From NCBI RefSeq assembly GCF_000224145.3, contig NW_004190479.2:1-61429 (forward strand): a stretch of 61,429 nucleotides of DNA. Direction: 5' to 3'. This DNA comes from Ciona intestinalis. Lineage: Eukaryota > Chordata > Ascidiacea > Phlebobranchia > Cionidae. Positions 1 to 11,415 of this stretch are shown piece by piece. Every line of letters begins with the position of its first letter. The stretch's first letter is position 1. The position numbers and the translations under genes are program-made. The notes beneath the pieces were generated by a model. That model was given only the letters and a program-made list of their open reading frames with translations. It was not told where the DNA came from and searched no databases.

Positions 1-174
1 GGGAGAATAATCGTTGCATCTCTCTGTGTTGCAAGGTGTCTCCTGCGTGACATGGTTGTTTGGGATGTGGTAAACCAAATACATTAGCACATATGGTGGT
101 GGCTTCATGCACCTCATGCTCAGTGTCAAGTTAGAATACTTTCATGTTTATCCTCGGGTGAAAAACCAAGATGT

Positions 175-320
175 TGAATTGTCAGCCGTACAGAAAAACA
201 ATCACCCACAGAGTTACTTACTTAGTAACTTGTAAGCCAGCATGAGGTGTATAAAACAGAACACCCGTGTTAAAACAACTGTCATTGCTCCCCCCACGCA
301 AGTTTACTGAGTTACATTAT
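175..320 (-). repeat. SINE tail fragment
   Basis: This carries the recurrent tail motif seen many times in the window: a GTTAC..GGTAACT-type stretch, then AGGTGTATRAAACAGAACACC, then GTTATAACGACTGTCG-like sequence. It lies just downstream of the last visible exon of the thrombospondin-repeat gene. Only the tail part is present, and the boundaries are approximate. Confidence 0.6.
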
Positions 321-341
321 TTAAATTCAATCCAAACTCAC

Positions 342-3300
342 CCTTGTTGACCCTTGTGCCCCACCCTCACAGTTGCTATTAGCAACCACAACCCCTGATT
401 CGAGGCAGTTCCTCGTATCTGTTGAAACCCCCGGCGTGCAAGTGTCACCCCTGCAAGCCCCACGGTTCCAAACACCCCAAGTTCCCCCACAAGGCACGCT
501 ACAATTCCTTGCTTCATTGGCCTCCCCTATGCACCTGGTGTATGAAGGTCGTTGTTTATTTCTTTGTGGTGAGAACTTGTGTAAATCATAAAATTTGTTC
601 CCTTTGATTACAATAACAGAATTTATATTTAATAAACAAAGCAAAGAGATGGGAATTAACAGAACAAAGACGTTTATTATAACACCTTGGTAAATTAAAA
701 ATGAAATATTTAAAAAAATTACAATATATCGGGTGATATTCACTTTATAACTAAAAACAGTTTGATACCAGGGTAACATATTATCAACAAACTTACATTT
801 CAGTCGTAACGTCACCATTCTGGCAACCCCTTGTTCTTGTTTGTGTTCCAGTGTTGCACGATTGCCCAACACAACCACCCCATGTTGACCATGAACCCCA
901 TGTTGGTACTAAACATAAAATATAATGGAAACACTGAAGATATTCCAACTTTGCTGGATGATTCCCTATGTGGTGTGTATTAAAACTTAGTGGCAATATG
1001 CACACATAGGTGCCGATTTATGGGATTTATGAGGCTGTTACCCACCAAGGTGTAAAATGTTAACGATGAGTTTTACCGAAAGTTAAAAACAGGAGAGCAA
1101 AATGTGTGTTTGGTTCTCATATGACAACTTAAAAGTATTTATTTTACCCAACAAACTCCAACCCTCACCCACCACATAAAGTTTCATCAAAACATCCTTC
1201 TTCAATTGTAAGGCATTGTGGAGGGGAATACCCTGTACTGATACAAGTCCTGGACCGAACTTTCCTCCCCGTTCTACTGCAATGGTTGGAACATTGGCCA
1301 ACTGCATAAGTGGAGTATGAGGTGCAGAAATCCTCATTGCAAGTGGAGGACTGAGAGGAAATATATCAGTTACAATGTGTGTATAGTAATGTAGGATACA
1401 TGAGGTGTATAAATACATCATGTGTGTCTAGTGTATAAGAAGACACCCATGTTATAACTCGACAGTGAGCATGAGGTGTATGAATACACCTTGTGTGTCT
1501 GGTGTATAAGAAGACACCCATGTTATAACTCGACAGTGAGCATGAGGTGTATGAATACACCATGTGTGTCTGGTGTATAAGAAGACACCCATGTTATAAC
1601 TCCACAGTGAGCATGAGGTGTACGAATACACCATGTGTGTCTGGTGTATAAGAAGACACCCATGTTATAACTCGACAGTGAGCATGAGGTGTATGAATAC
1701 ACCATGTGTGTCTGGTGTATAAGAAGACACCCATGTTATAACTCAACAGTGAGCATGAGGTGTATAAATACACCATGTGTGTCTGGTGTATAAGAAGACA
1801 CCCATGTTATAACTCAACAGTGAGCATGAGGTGTATGAATACACCATGTCTGTCTGGTGTATAAGAAGACACCCATGTTATAACTTAACAGTGAGCGTGA
1901 GGTGTATGAATACACCATGTGTGTCTGGTGTATAAGAAGACACCCATGTTATAACTCAACAGTGAGCATGAGGTGTATGAATACACCATGTGTGTCTGGT
2001 GTATAAGAAGACAACCATGTTATAACTCAACAGTGAGCATGAGGTGTATGAATACACCATGTGTGTCTGGTGTATAAGAAGACACCCATATTATAACTCA
2101 ACAGTGAGCATGAGGTATATGAATACACCATGTGTGTCTGGTGTATAAGAAGACAACCATATTATAACTCGACAGTGAGCATGAGGTGTATGAATACACC
2201 ATGTGTGTCTGGTGTATAAGAAGACACCCATATTATAACTCAACAGTGAGCATGAGGTGTATGAATACACCATGTGTGTCTGGTGTATAAGAAGACACCC
2301 ATGTTATAACTCAACAGTGAGCGTGAGGTGTATGAATACACCATGTGTGTCTGGTGTATAAGAAGACACCCATGTTATAACTCAACAGTGAGCATGAGGT
2401 GTATGAATACACCATGTGTGTCTGGTGTATAAAAAGACAACCATATTATAACTCAACAGTGAGCATGAGGTGTATGAATACACCATGTGTGTCTGGTGTA
2501 TAAGATGACACCCATGTTATAACTCAACAGTGAGCATGAGGTGTATGAATACACCATGTGTGTCTGGTGTATAAGAAGACACCCATGTTATAACTCAACA
2601 GTGAGCATGAGGTGTATGAATACACCATGTGTGTCTGGTGTATAAGAAGACAACCATGTTATAACAAACATGAGGTATATTGAGAAACAAATCACCTGCA
2701 CTGCACCGGTATTTCCACCCTCACAATTCTCGTTCAATACAACAGTAGATCCATCGAAACAAGACCGATATTTGAACTGGCTGCCAGGGGAGCAACCATC
2801 GCTACATGACGTCACCGACCAGCTCCCCCACGAAGCCCCTGGACAAGAAACTCTACAACTCTGTTCCTCGTAACTGGCACCACTACAACTAGGGGGGTAC
2901 AATTGTTGATTAGATTATATGCCTGAGTTCTGGACTTCGGCACAGTGGTGAAAGCACTCGTCTCTAGATCCGTTGGTAACAGATTCAAAGCTCTATGCTG
3001 CCACCTTTGTGGGCGAGTGTTTTTTTTAGCAAAACACTTAACGACAATTGCTCCAAACCCAGTGGTCACTAATGGGTTGTCGAAATTGTCAGCCATACAA
3101 AAAAACAATCACCCATTAAGTTACATACGTGGTAACTCATAAGCGGGCACGAGGTGTATGAAACAAAACGCCCGTATTATAACGACTTTCGCTACCCCCC
3201 ACATGAGGATAAGTCACAACCCTCACCTTTTATTCGGTAAATAATCATCATGGCAGCTTCTTGTTCTTCGTTGCGATCCAACATTGCATCTCGAACCCGA

Positions 3301-3344
3301 GCATTCGGTCCACAAACTCCAACTTCCCCATGACGGGTTCTTCA
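342..3344 (-). CDS. Thrombospondin type 1 repeat protein, partial (continues past the left edge)
   Basis: Five exons join in consistent phase, read from high to low coordinates: 3344-3227, 2888-2696, 1350-1173, 908-797 and 534-342. Each carries cysteine-rich TSP1-type sequence such as PSWGSWSLWTECSG, ASWGSWSVTSC, PTWGSWSTWGGC and TWGVWNRGAC, followed by R-T-R-x-C and a CEGG motif. Two exon pairs repeat the same design: a short WGSWS exon (118 or 112 nt) and then a 193-nt exon beginning C-x-G-x(4)-E-x(2)-x-C. This points to exon-pair duplication. Exon 1350-1173 is a more divergent Cys-rich module. The family is normally secreted or extracellular and adhesive. No start codon, signal peptide or stop is visible: the 3' end is off the window, and upstream exons beyond 3344 could not be resolved. 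The donor after 1173 (TATGTG/gtgggt) was chosen for phase, and a GG/gtgagg alternative lies 4 nt downstream. The TSP1 call is firm; the exact protein is not identified. Confidence 0.8.
1396..2668. repeat. 71-bp minisatellite, about 18 copies
   Basis: Near-identical 71-bp units run head to tail, each containing GAGCATGAGGTGTATGAATA, then ACCATGTGTGTCTGGTGT, then AGACACCCATGTTATAACTC. The array fills almost the whole intron between the TSP1 exons 2888-2696 and 1350-1173. Units differ by single substitutions (for example ACCC/AACC, TGTT/TATT). Because 71 is not a multiple of 3, the short ORFs across it are artefacts. Two further units occur in the GPCR intron at 55.4-55.55 kb. Confidence 0.95.
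2936..3217 (+). mobile_element. tRNA-derived SINE, near full length
   Basis: The head has a tRNA-like box A (GGCACAGTGGTGAAAGCAC) and box B (AACAGATTCAAAGCT). It is followed by CTGCCACCTTTGTGGGCG and by the core AACACTTAACGACAATTGCT and CCAGTGGTCACTAATGGGTT. The shared tail follows, with GGTAACT, AGGTGTATGAAAC and GTATTATAACGAC. The core resembles the conserved CTTGGGCAAGACACTTAA segment of aquatic metazoan tRNA-SINEs. It lies in a TSP1-gene intron, inserted on the opposite strand. Confidence 0.75.
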
Positions 3345-4320
3345 CTGTATAATGAGATTGTTACGTCACATATATCATGTGTTACGTCACAACCAACCTG
3401 GCCAATTCAAACAGAACCATTTCGCGCGGTAACATCGATAAACAGAACTACTTGTGACGTCATGGTCCCAACATCCGCGAAACCGATGACATTGTTCCCT
3501 GACAATCGTGATTATGGTGAATTACTGGCAATTATGACGTAGTAAGTGATAACGTCACGATCGTACAATGAGCTCATGAATACGTAATTAGTAATAATGA
3601 CGTAAAATGGGAACTGACGTCATAACCATGTTATTGCTAATTACGCAATCATGACAATACGCCCATGACATCATAAGCAATGACGTAATAATCACCTGGT
3701 GACCCTCCACCCCCAGTAGCGAGCTCTTTTATCTTCACACGACTTGATGAAACGGAATGGACCAACCGTGTGTAGCGACCTCAGTGGTTCCCGGGGCGGG
3801 TGGTTGTAAAACATGGAGGGGATTGGTTGGGACGTCGTTGTCACGTGGGTGTCTACGTAATATATCTGTGACGTCACGATTGTATTTGTTGACGAAACAA
3901 TTTACCTTCGGTAGATACGTAACAATAAGGTCTTGTGACGTCACTGTAACAACATCCGTGACTCTCGCAAACTGATCGAGGTATGACGTCACGATTAATG
4001 ACGTCACATTTCCGCCTTCGTTCCGGGTTCACCTGACACCGCGCGGTTGGACAACTCCCTGTTTGATTAAATCGTGAATATTTAAACTAATTATTGGAAT
4101 ATAATACGTAACAATGCCGACTGAGGTGCGACAATGAAACGTCGATTCCGCTATCGCACGATCAAAGAATAATTGCTCATTATGATGTCATAATTCATAA
4201 GATTATACCCTTTTTGTGACGTAACATGTATTATTGCAATGTTACAAAAAATTTACATATACGTCATAAAGCGAACGCTATTCCTTCTATTGGCTTCCCG
4301 TGCGGTGACGATTAATAAAA
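3345..4320. other. Region upstream of the TSP1 exons, rich in TGACGTCA sites
   Basis: No convincing exon was found. About a dozen TGACGTCA or TTACGTCA-type octamers fall between 3370 and 4020. A short minus-strand open stretch near 3692-3800 ends at a possible donor (ACCAG/gtgatt), but its reading frame does not give a TSP1 module. Further 5' exons of the TSP1 gene may lie here or farther upstream. Confidence 0.4.
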
Positions 4321-4329
4321 ATAAACCAA

Positions 4330-4790
4330 GTCGAGTTGCTGAAGCTATTGCAGTGTGTGGATAAGCAGACATGACTTTTGGTTGGTTTGGTCATTTATAT
4401 TCTTGTGGGTGGGAACTTGAGCGACTTATCCATGGTTGCCACTCCCATGCCCAAAGTCGAGTTGCTGAAGTTATTGCAGTGTGTGGATAAGCAGACATGA
4501 CTTTTGGTTGGTTTGGTCATTTATATTCTTGTGGGTGGGAACTTGAGTGACTTATCCATGGTTGCCACTCCCATGCCCACAGTCGAGTTGCTGAAGTTAT
4601 TGCAGTGTGTGGATAAGCAGACATGACTTTTGGTTGGTTTGGTCATTTATATTCTCGTGGGTGGGAACTTGAGTGACTTATCCATGGTTGCCACTCCCAT
4701 GCCCACAGTCGAGTTGCTGAAGCTATTGCAGTGTGTGGTTAAGCAGGCAACAAACACGAACCTGTCTTGGCGAAACAAACCGGGGAACTT
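4330..4790. repeat. 126-bp tandem repeat, about 3.5 copies
   Basis: Copies of GTCGAGTTGCTGAAGCTATT start at 4330, 4456, 4582 and 4708, exactly 126 bp apart. Each unit also contains TGTGTGGATAAGCAGACATG and GACTTATCCATGGTTGCCAC. Single or partial copies recur at about 22690-22795 and, reversed, at about 44010-44095. Apparent peptides such as HCNSFSNSTVGM come from this repeat and not from a gene. Confidence 0.9.
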
Positions 4791-7415
4791 CGATAAACCG
4801 GATCTTGATAAAAACAACATCCGGCGTTCACGCATTCATCTTCGCTCATTGTTACGTCACCATTGCATGGTGTTCTTCTATAATGGGGAATCCAACATCT
4901 ACAATCGTTTGGCATCTCTGTGATGTAACAATACAGTTAATACAACATTGTTACGTCACAAAAGGGACACGTACGTAATATAAACAAGCATTGTTTCCAC
5001 ATAATTGGATTGTTGCAACATAATGAACAATAATGCAAAGAATTTTCAAATATAAACAAATAATTAAGTTTAAAAATTTTAGATTTAGATTTTTAAAGAA
5101 CTGTTCCTACCTTGAGCGTTGACTTTGGTATAAAAATGATAAAATATAATAAACAAACAAAGTAATTCCATCTCCGATGTCTTGCTTATACTCTTCGCTA
5201 ACGATGTGATTTAACGACCGGCAGCGACAATCACTTATAAACATCGTCGCGTTAGCTTATATGCTAAATATAGTGTGATGTCATAATCAAGAACAATATA
5301 ATTGGAAGGTTCATATTCTAGGCTGGATTGTGACGTGGCAATCCGGATAGTTCGGTCACGAATTTGATAAGGGTTTACGTAACAAACGCTACAAACACCC
5401 AATAATGGCGATTATTTCATAAAAATCATTTTCTTGATAAAATGACACAACTGAAAAATGCGTTTCTCTTCCCACACGCCTAGTCTATGGCGTTTTTTTA
5501 TTACCTACAACCATGGCCTTGTAGACCGTGCTACAACTCACTGTGAGTTTATTACATATTTTATGTTAAGTTTAATAACCACGCATTTTGTTTGGTGTCT
5601 TTAAGTCTATTTATCTATAGCGTGATTTCACCGACTCTCGTTTTGTGTTATCGCATTCCAAGAGATATAAATAACAATTATGCTGCGGTCCGTAAAATGA
5701 TTTATGTTCTATAATGCAAATCTCGACGGGCTTTATTACCAAATAAAAGCATGAAGCTTCGATAATTAGCATTGTTAACGCACAGACGTGAAAAGTTCGT
5801 TTAAATTTAGACTTTTTCCTCGAAATTATTTTACGACAAAATTATGAAAATTTTTGTTGGAATTTAAATTTTACTGTGACCTCACGTTTTCCACAATGAC
5901 GTAATAATAGGGATGATACTTTCCATTGTTTATAAACAATACACGTTATCTACGTCACTATTAAATGTAACAGTAACGATGATCGAAAAATGAACACGTG
6001 TTTGCTAATTATTGGTCATTAAAATGATATAATTGGATTAATTAATGAGGCGGTTACTAATAACTACGTGCACGTTGGTCTCAATTACAAATTAGAATCT
6101 CTGTGAACCTGGTTACGTTATGTGAAACTTGTTGCGGTGCGTTAATCGTTGGGCACGTAGATATCAAAAGTGAAGATGGTTCGCTTTGGTGTCACTACTT
6201 TTAAAAATAATGGTTTTTACGTATTTCTTTTTCGGCGGAACAACTCGGACCTATAAATATCTTCAAACCCCTCGTGTTCGTTAACGCGTTGCCATCAAGA
6301 TTAACGTTTTCGACACCACAATGGTGGCAGCATTGAGCCTTGAACTCAGTAACTTCAAGTTTTAGACAAACGATCAAACAATTGCGCTACCGCGATATTT
6401 CGTATAAAAACCTCGACAGTTGGTATTTGGTCAAATTCCACCAACATCCGGTGGTAGTTACTGTAATACGGTGTGTAGTGTGGTGAAGTAAGTTACACTT
6501 CAACACAATCAAACAAACATCGTATCCATGACACATAACATTGAAACATCGGCGGCAGGATTATGTACATGGTGACGTCACAGTAACAAGTATTACGAAA
6601 CAAACACAGACTAAACAAAGACACACCTGATATTTTCTCATAATGTCCATTATTGCGTCATAGCCACACTCCCTTTTTATATTAAATACTAATATCATCA
6701 TCTAACATGTGTGTTGGCTTTACCTAAAATATTCATCCGCATTCGTCGCGGAGTAACATCAACTGTTTAATTCCGTCTTCTTAATCCCAGCCTTTACCCC
6801 ATGACTTCACAGGGAAATTGAGTTACGACGGTTCTATAAGTTGAAAACGACACCTAGCGTGTATTTAGTGTTAAACCTTGACCACTAGAACGCGCCAGAG
6901 AGCCAATACATTAGGGTATAATTCTAAAAACTTTATTTAGACTGAATAAGGTTTAATTGTAGCTGTTTTTTAATATTGGTATTCTGTACCATGACAAGCA
7001 ACTAAGAGGTAGAACAGGAATTGCTGCGGTAAGAGGAGGTTTAACGTACTACTAGTAACTTTGCTTTAGAATAATATTTCAGTTTGTACTCAGGTGAAGT
7101 CGTGCAGCGTGGCACGCCAACGGATCTGAGGTTTTAGAGCAAATACAAAGTGTTTTACTCGCTATTTATCTCCATTTTCATAGAGACCCACCTAAAAGGA
7201 TCTGTCTTAATACCTACAAGGCATGAAAGAGTCAGAATTGGAATGTGTCAATCACTCGACTTTTAAAATGGTGACGCTTTTGCACAAATAAATAGGTAAA
7301 AAGTTGGTCGGTAGAAGGAACTTTCAAAAAAGTGAAAAAAAGCAAAAACCCCAACCCCCTTGTACGAGGTGGTTACAAGAGAGCAACTGTGGGTAAACAC
7401 CGGTTGGGGAAGCAC
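4791..7415. other. Intergenic stretch without recognisable genes
   Basis: This lies between the SOCS-like gene (minus, 3' end at 7416) and the TSP1 region. No open frame of note, tRNA or obvious repeat array was seen. Scattered TGACGTCA/TTACGTCA-type sites occur (for example near 4855, 4950 and 6570). Confidence 0.5.
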
Positions 7416-10400
7416 CTATACCGGATACGGATATCTTTTAATATAATTCTTCATGGGGATTGGTAGGGGAAGGGAATCTCCCAACGAGGGGTTTTCCCAA
7501 AAGCGATAGTTCTTATTTAAACAAATCCTTGTTAAATGTTGAAGAGAAATAGTTTTCTTATGTAAAGGGTGGGTTAAAAGGACGGGTATTTCCCTTCTAC
7601 CCCCTTGATCAACCCAATAACACATAAATTGTCCACGTTCCGATTTTCCCTCGCTAGGTGGCGATGGTGAGTTTGTATTGTTGACGCAACAATGTTCATT
7701 GTTACGATCCTGCCTCAGATATGAGGTGTACCTCAGCACCATATGGACCACGCAACTCCGTCTGTCGATGTCGCTGCGCGTTTGTGACTGTCGCGATTCG
7801 TTTGTGACGTCATCACGTTCAGAATCGAAGCGAAACCGACCATTGTTGTAAACAATCCGGATGCTTGTTGGTCCGCTCTTTGTCATCAAACTTAAACTGT
7901 AGAGGTACCTGGAAGAAAAGATTGGTCAACACTCGAAGAAAACATTGGTCAACACTGGAGAAAAGAATATGCATCACTGTTATTGGCATAGGAAGTGTTG
8001 CATTAAAATAATTTGCAACTGCAAATGTATAAATGTAAGTATAACGTGTTGTTGTATGCAAATGAACCGCTTATCATTGAACAAGTTGCGCTTGTTCAGG
8101 GGAGTGAAGTTTTTCTTCTTGATTAAAATCAACTTTATCGCAACGTCATCGATACAATGGGGATGTTAGTGGGGAATACGCGATTGTATTCATAAATGCA
8201 GTGATCCTGGGTTCGAATCCAGGCAGGGTTGGAGAACCAGGGATCCTGCGTTCGAATCTAAACAATTGTTTATAATTATAGAAACATCGTCTAAGAAACG
8301 ACGCGATAAAGTAAACAAGTCTCGAATTACAAGCCGGGATTAAAGTTTTTACGTATGAGCTTGGTTGCTATGGTAACTCGTTACATAACGACAAGTTATA
8401 TAACGTCGTGACGTCACACGCCCGAGGCGAGGGACACCGTGAAGACGATTGTTCGCAGCGACCAAACGCGATTTTGTCACGTGTGGCGTCCACCGAACCC
8501 AGATTCCCAGAAAATTAATTTAAATTAAAGACGAAATCGACGGATGCGCGGTTTCTTTATTAAAATGTTCAAGAGGGTGGTGACGTCCCGACTGTGGAGC
8601 AACGAAGAGTTTCGAGAAAATTCGTTCGTGGAAAACTCGCGCGTTGGAATAATCGGATTTGAAGCCTATTGTGACGTCAGCAGTGGTATGGAAACCCATT
8701 GTTTGGAATTTCTAGGAACAAGGTTTCGCGTGTTCGAATCACGTGGCCGATGCTCATTGGTTTAAATTCATCCAATCAGAAAGCTTGATATAGTCCGATC
8801 AAGTCTTCACATTTTATAATACACACTGTGACGTAACCAATAGGAGATTCTCCCGAAATTCCGGTCTTCGGGAGTTTTATTATGACGTCATACACGGCAC
8901 AATCCCCGCCTCACCGTAACAATGGGTGAAATATTGATTTATTTAAGTTGGGTTATGTCAATATTTGGGGTAATTATCCGTAACACACGAAAACAGGGTA
9001 GATGGGGGTTAACCACTAACAATGTGGGTAACAACTTTATGCGAGGGTAATTATAAGTTAACCCACAGTGTTACATGTGGTTGGGGATTCTTGTAAGTAA
9101 ACTTTCCATGAGATATTTATGCGAAGTTTTGGTAAGTGGGTTGGGGAGATATGAAGGCGGCCATAATTATAGTGAGGTTCGCTGTACCGATATAACTTAT
9201 GTTGAATGTATGTTCATTCAATTGTATATGATCATTATTCTAACATTGTGGATATGGTTATACAAGTTATTCGTACATAACTTTAAAGCTGCGTTGTCTA
9301 ACCTTGTTCATTGTATTTTACTCATATTGTAATAAATGCGGCATACCATGTTACGTGGTTCTAGAAATTTGATCACAATTAATCAAGTAACATTAACATG
9401 CAGCGTCATAGTGATCATTACACCGTCACACCAGTCGTTCGAACTGGTGGTTGTTCAACGAACAAAGGGAAGTGTTACCGCATAATGGGGAGCTAGAATA
9501 GGAATGTCAATAGATATTATGACGTCACAGTTAACCAATATTCAAATTAAACCACGCTGTGTAAATGTCGGCAAAGTTGAACCTGATAATATTCCTGATA
9601 AAATATAGAAAATATACAGTAACTTGGTGGATAGTAACCTCTTTTACACTGATGATGGACCAAGTTACTGTCTGGATACTAAACTGATGATGAGTNNNNN
9701 NNNNNNNNNNNNNNNNNNNNNNNNNNNNNNNNNNNNNNNNNNNNNNNNNNNNNNNNNNNNNNNNNNNNNNNNNACAGTAACTTTGATTCATCATCACCTC
9801 TTTTAGAGCTTATGATCCACCAAGTTACTGTCCGAAACATCCGCTGATCATGAGTTTAGTATCCAGACAGTAACTTGGCCAATAAAGTGGTTAAATTAAA
9901 GGGTGGTTTTCAAACGCCTCCGCATTCGACGTTTTATATAGAAGCAATTAAAACGCAAAGGGCAATTAAAACGTGGTAACGAACATTACACACATCTCTT
10001 CTTGCAAGCGAAACATCCTATTTTAACCCGAGGCAAAAGTACGATCGTGTTGCAGATGTTAATGGCTTGGCACATAATCCTTTAGTCGGGTTGAAACGCA
10101 GGTCAACCGAGATGTTTCAAAGGTTTTTAAATCAAAACCGAATAAATTCCAAACTGCAAACCAGAGGTCTACAGTTATGAACATTTTTGCCGCTTTCTTG
10201 GTAACTATTCCTTAGGGGGTTCTGTTAAACAACTTACAACAAATATTTCAATAAAATAAGGAATTTGAAATTCGAGATTTATCTTTGTTTAGTAAACGCC
10301 GCTCAACACAATTATAGCTCAACGACGTAAACGCAAACTGAAGGTTAAATATCATCCTTGCTTTTTTAGCAGCAACGTCGGCAAACACTTCGTTTCCTGG

Positions 10401-11415
10401 ATCAACCGCAACTTATAAAGGTCACGCCTTCTTAGAACATCCTCATTGAAAGATTAAGTTTCGTTGAACTATATATGAGACGTTGTACATAACACGTATG
10501 TTGCCACCAGCGGGAAAAACACATTTAACTGGATTTCTATATTCTAAGTCACCTCGGCCAATATTACTTTATTCGATTGGTGAAGTTTGGTCAATTTAAT
10601 GGGCACGAAGTCCCTGCGTTTAGTAAGTTGGGCACGTTTTTCTCGGATTCACTGACCATTTGTTATTATGGCGTAACGTGTTTGTTAGAAGGATTGTTAC
10701 GTCGTCACAACCCCGATTGTTCCGTTACGACGTCATATTGCGGTCTTATCATTACAGCGAAGCATCGAGATAAACGTTTGTTATAAATTCTTTAATCTAA
10801 TGCACCAACACCTGCCGCGCGGTTTTTCGACGAACTTCTCATCCACTCCCATTGTATGTAATTGTTTTGCAACAACAACATTTATGACATCATACACAAG
10901 GATAATTAAAAAGTATAACGTCACACTTACCTAGGGTCCGCGCTGTCTCGTAGCAGGAAAGTCCCAGGGGAACTTCCCCTGAGTTTCCGCTTAGCTTCTT
11001 GCCCGGACATTCCCCCCCAGTACCACGTGCATTCCTCAACCGTGGAAAACACGCGCGCCAACCTGCAAACCTCGTTTGCTTTCTCGTGGTCGTGGATCGG
11101 CGATAAAGTGGGAGTTCTGCGGTGATCGGGTGAGAAGTTTCCCGCCGAGTATTGGTTCCAACCCCGTGACGGTATGGCGGACAATATCTTCCGTGATTCA
11201 CAAAAAGCGATAAGTTTGGCGTAAGATTTCTGGGAAAGATGGAAATGTCGTTTCCCTGTTTCGCGGAAATTCCTCCCTGTCACGTGGTTGTTCTCGAATG
11301 TCTGATTGTCACGCACCCCTGACGTCACTCTCCTGCAGCAAGATGATTGGCCAAACGGCGACGGTTGCCTGGCAACGTTGATGACGTCATCCCGAAACGC
11401 TAAAGATGGCGGCAT
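7416..11415 (-). CDS. SOCS2/CISH-like suppressor of cytokine signalling
   Basis: Two exons, 11415-10931 and 7908-7416, splice at AG/gtaagt and cttccag/G in matching phase and give about 325 aa. The SH2 domain begins at ECTWYWGGMSGQEAKRKL, with the phosphotyrosine-binding loop FLLRDS (the R of the FLxRDS motif), and continues in exon 2 with GPTSIRIVYNNGRFRFDS. The C-terminus is a SOCS box with an elongin-BC part (SLQHLTRICLNK) and a Cul5-type LPLP motif (LPLPIPMKNYIKRYPYPV). The known family role is to bind phosphorylated cytokine receptors or JAK-STAT components and recruit a Cul5 ubiquitin ligase. The SH2 has a long hydrophilic insertion before the SOCS box, as in CISH. ATG 11415 is the only in-frame ATG; the frame stays open upstream to 11550 without one. 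The N-terminal 110 residues are unlike known SOCS2. The 3-kb intron is large for this window. Confidence 0.9.
8185..8250 (+). other. tRNA T-arm-like sequence
   Basis: GATCCTGGGTTCGAATCCAG forms a perfect T-arm hairpin with a box B consensus, and a degenerate second copy follows (ATCCTGCGTTCGAATC). No matching acceptor stem or box A is seen, so this is a tRNA relic or SINE fragment in the SOCS intron. Confidence 0.35.
9610..9895. repeat. 91-bp satellite units flanking an assembly gap
   Basis: CAGTAACTTGGTGGATAGTA and GACCAAGTTACTGTCTGGAT match the 91-bp satellite at 53.06-54.13 kb. Copies lie on both sides of the N gap inside the SOCS intron, so the gap probably represents collapsed extra units. 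Confidence 0.85.
9696..9773. other. Assembly gap (N)
   Basis: 78 unresolved bases within the 91-bp satellite. Confidence 0.99.

Noticed and set aside
1366..2902. Series of ~60-aa minus-strand frames (MVYSYTSCSL..)
   Set aside because: They are translations of the 71-bp minisatellite. The unit length is not a multiple of 3, and each frame stops after a few units.
4647..4923. Frames containing HCNSFSNSTVGMGVATMDKS and related peptides
   Set aside because: The same peptide appears wherever the 126-bp repeat occurs (22.7 kb and, reversed, 44.0 kb), so it is repeat-derived.
7819..8765. Small frames in the SOCS intron
   Set aside because: They lie inside the 3-kb intron defined by strong splice sites and an SH2 domain split across it.
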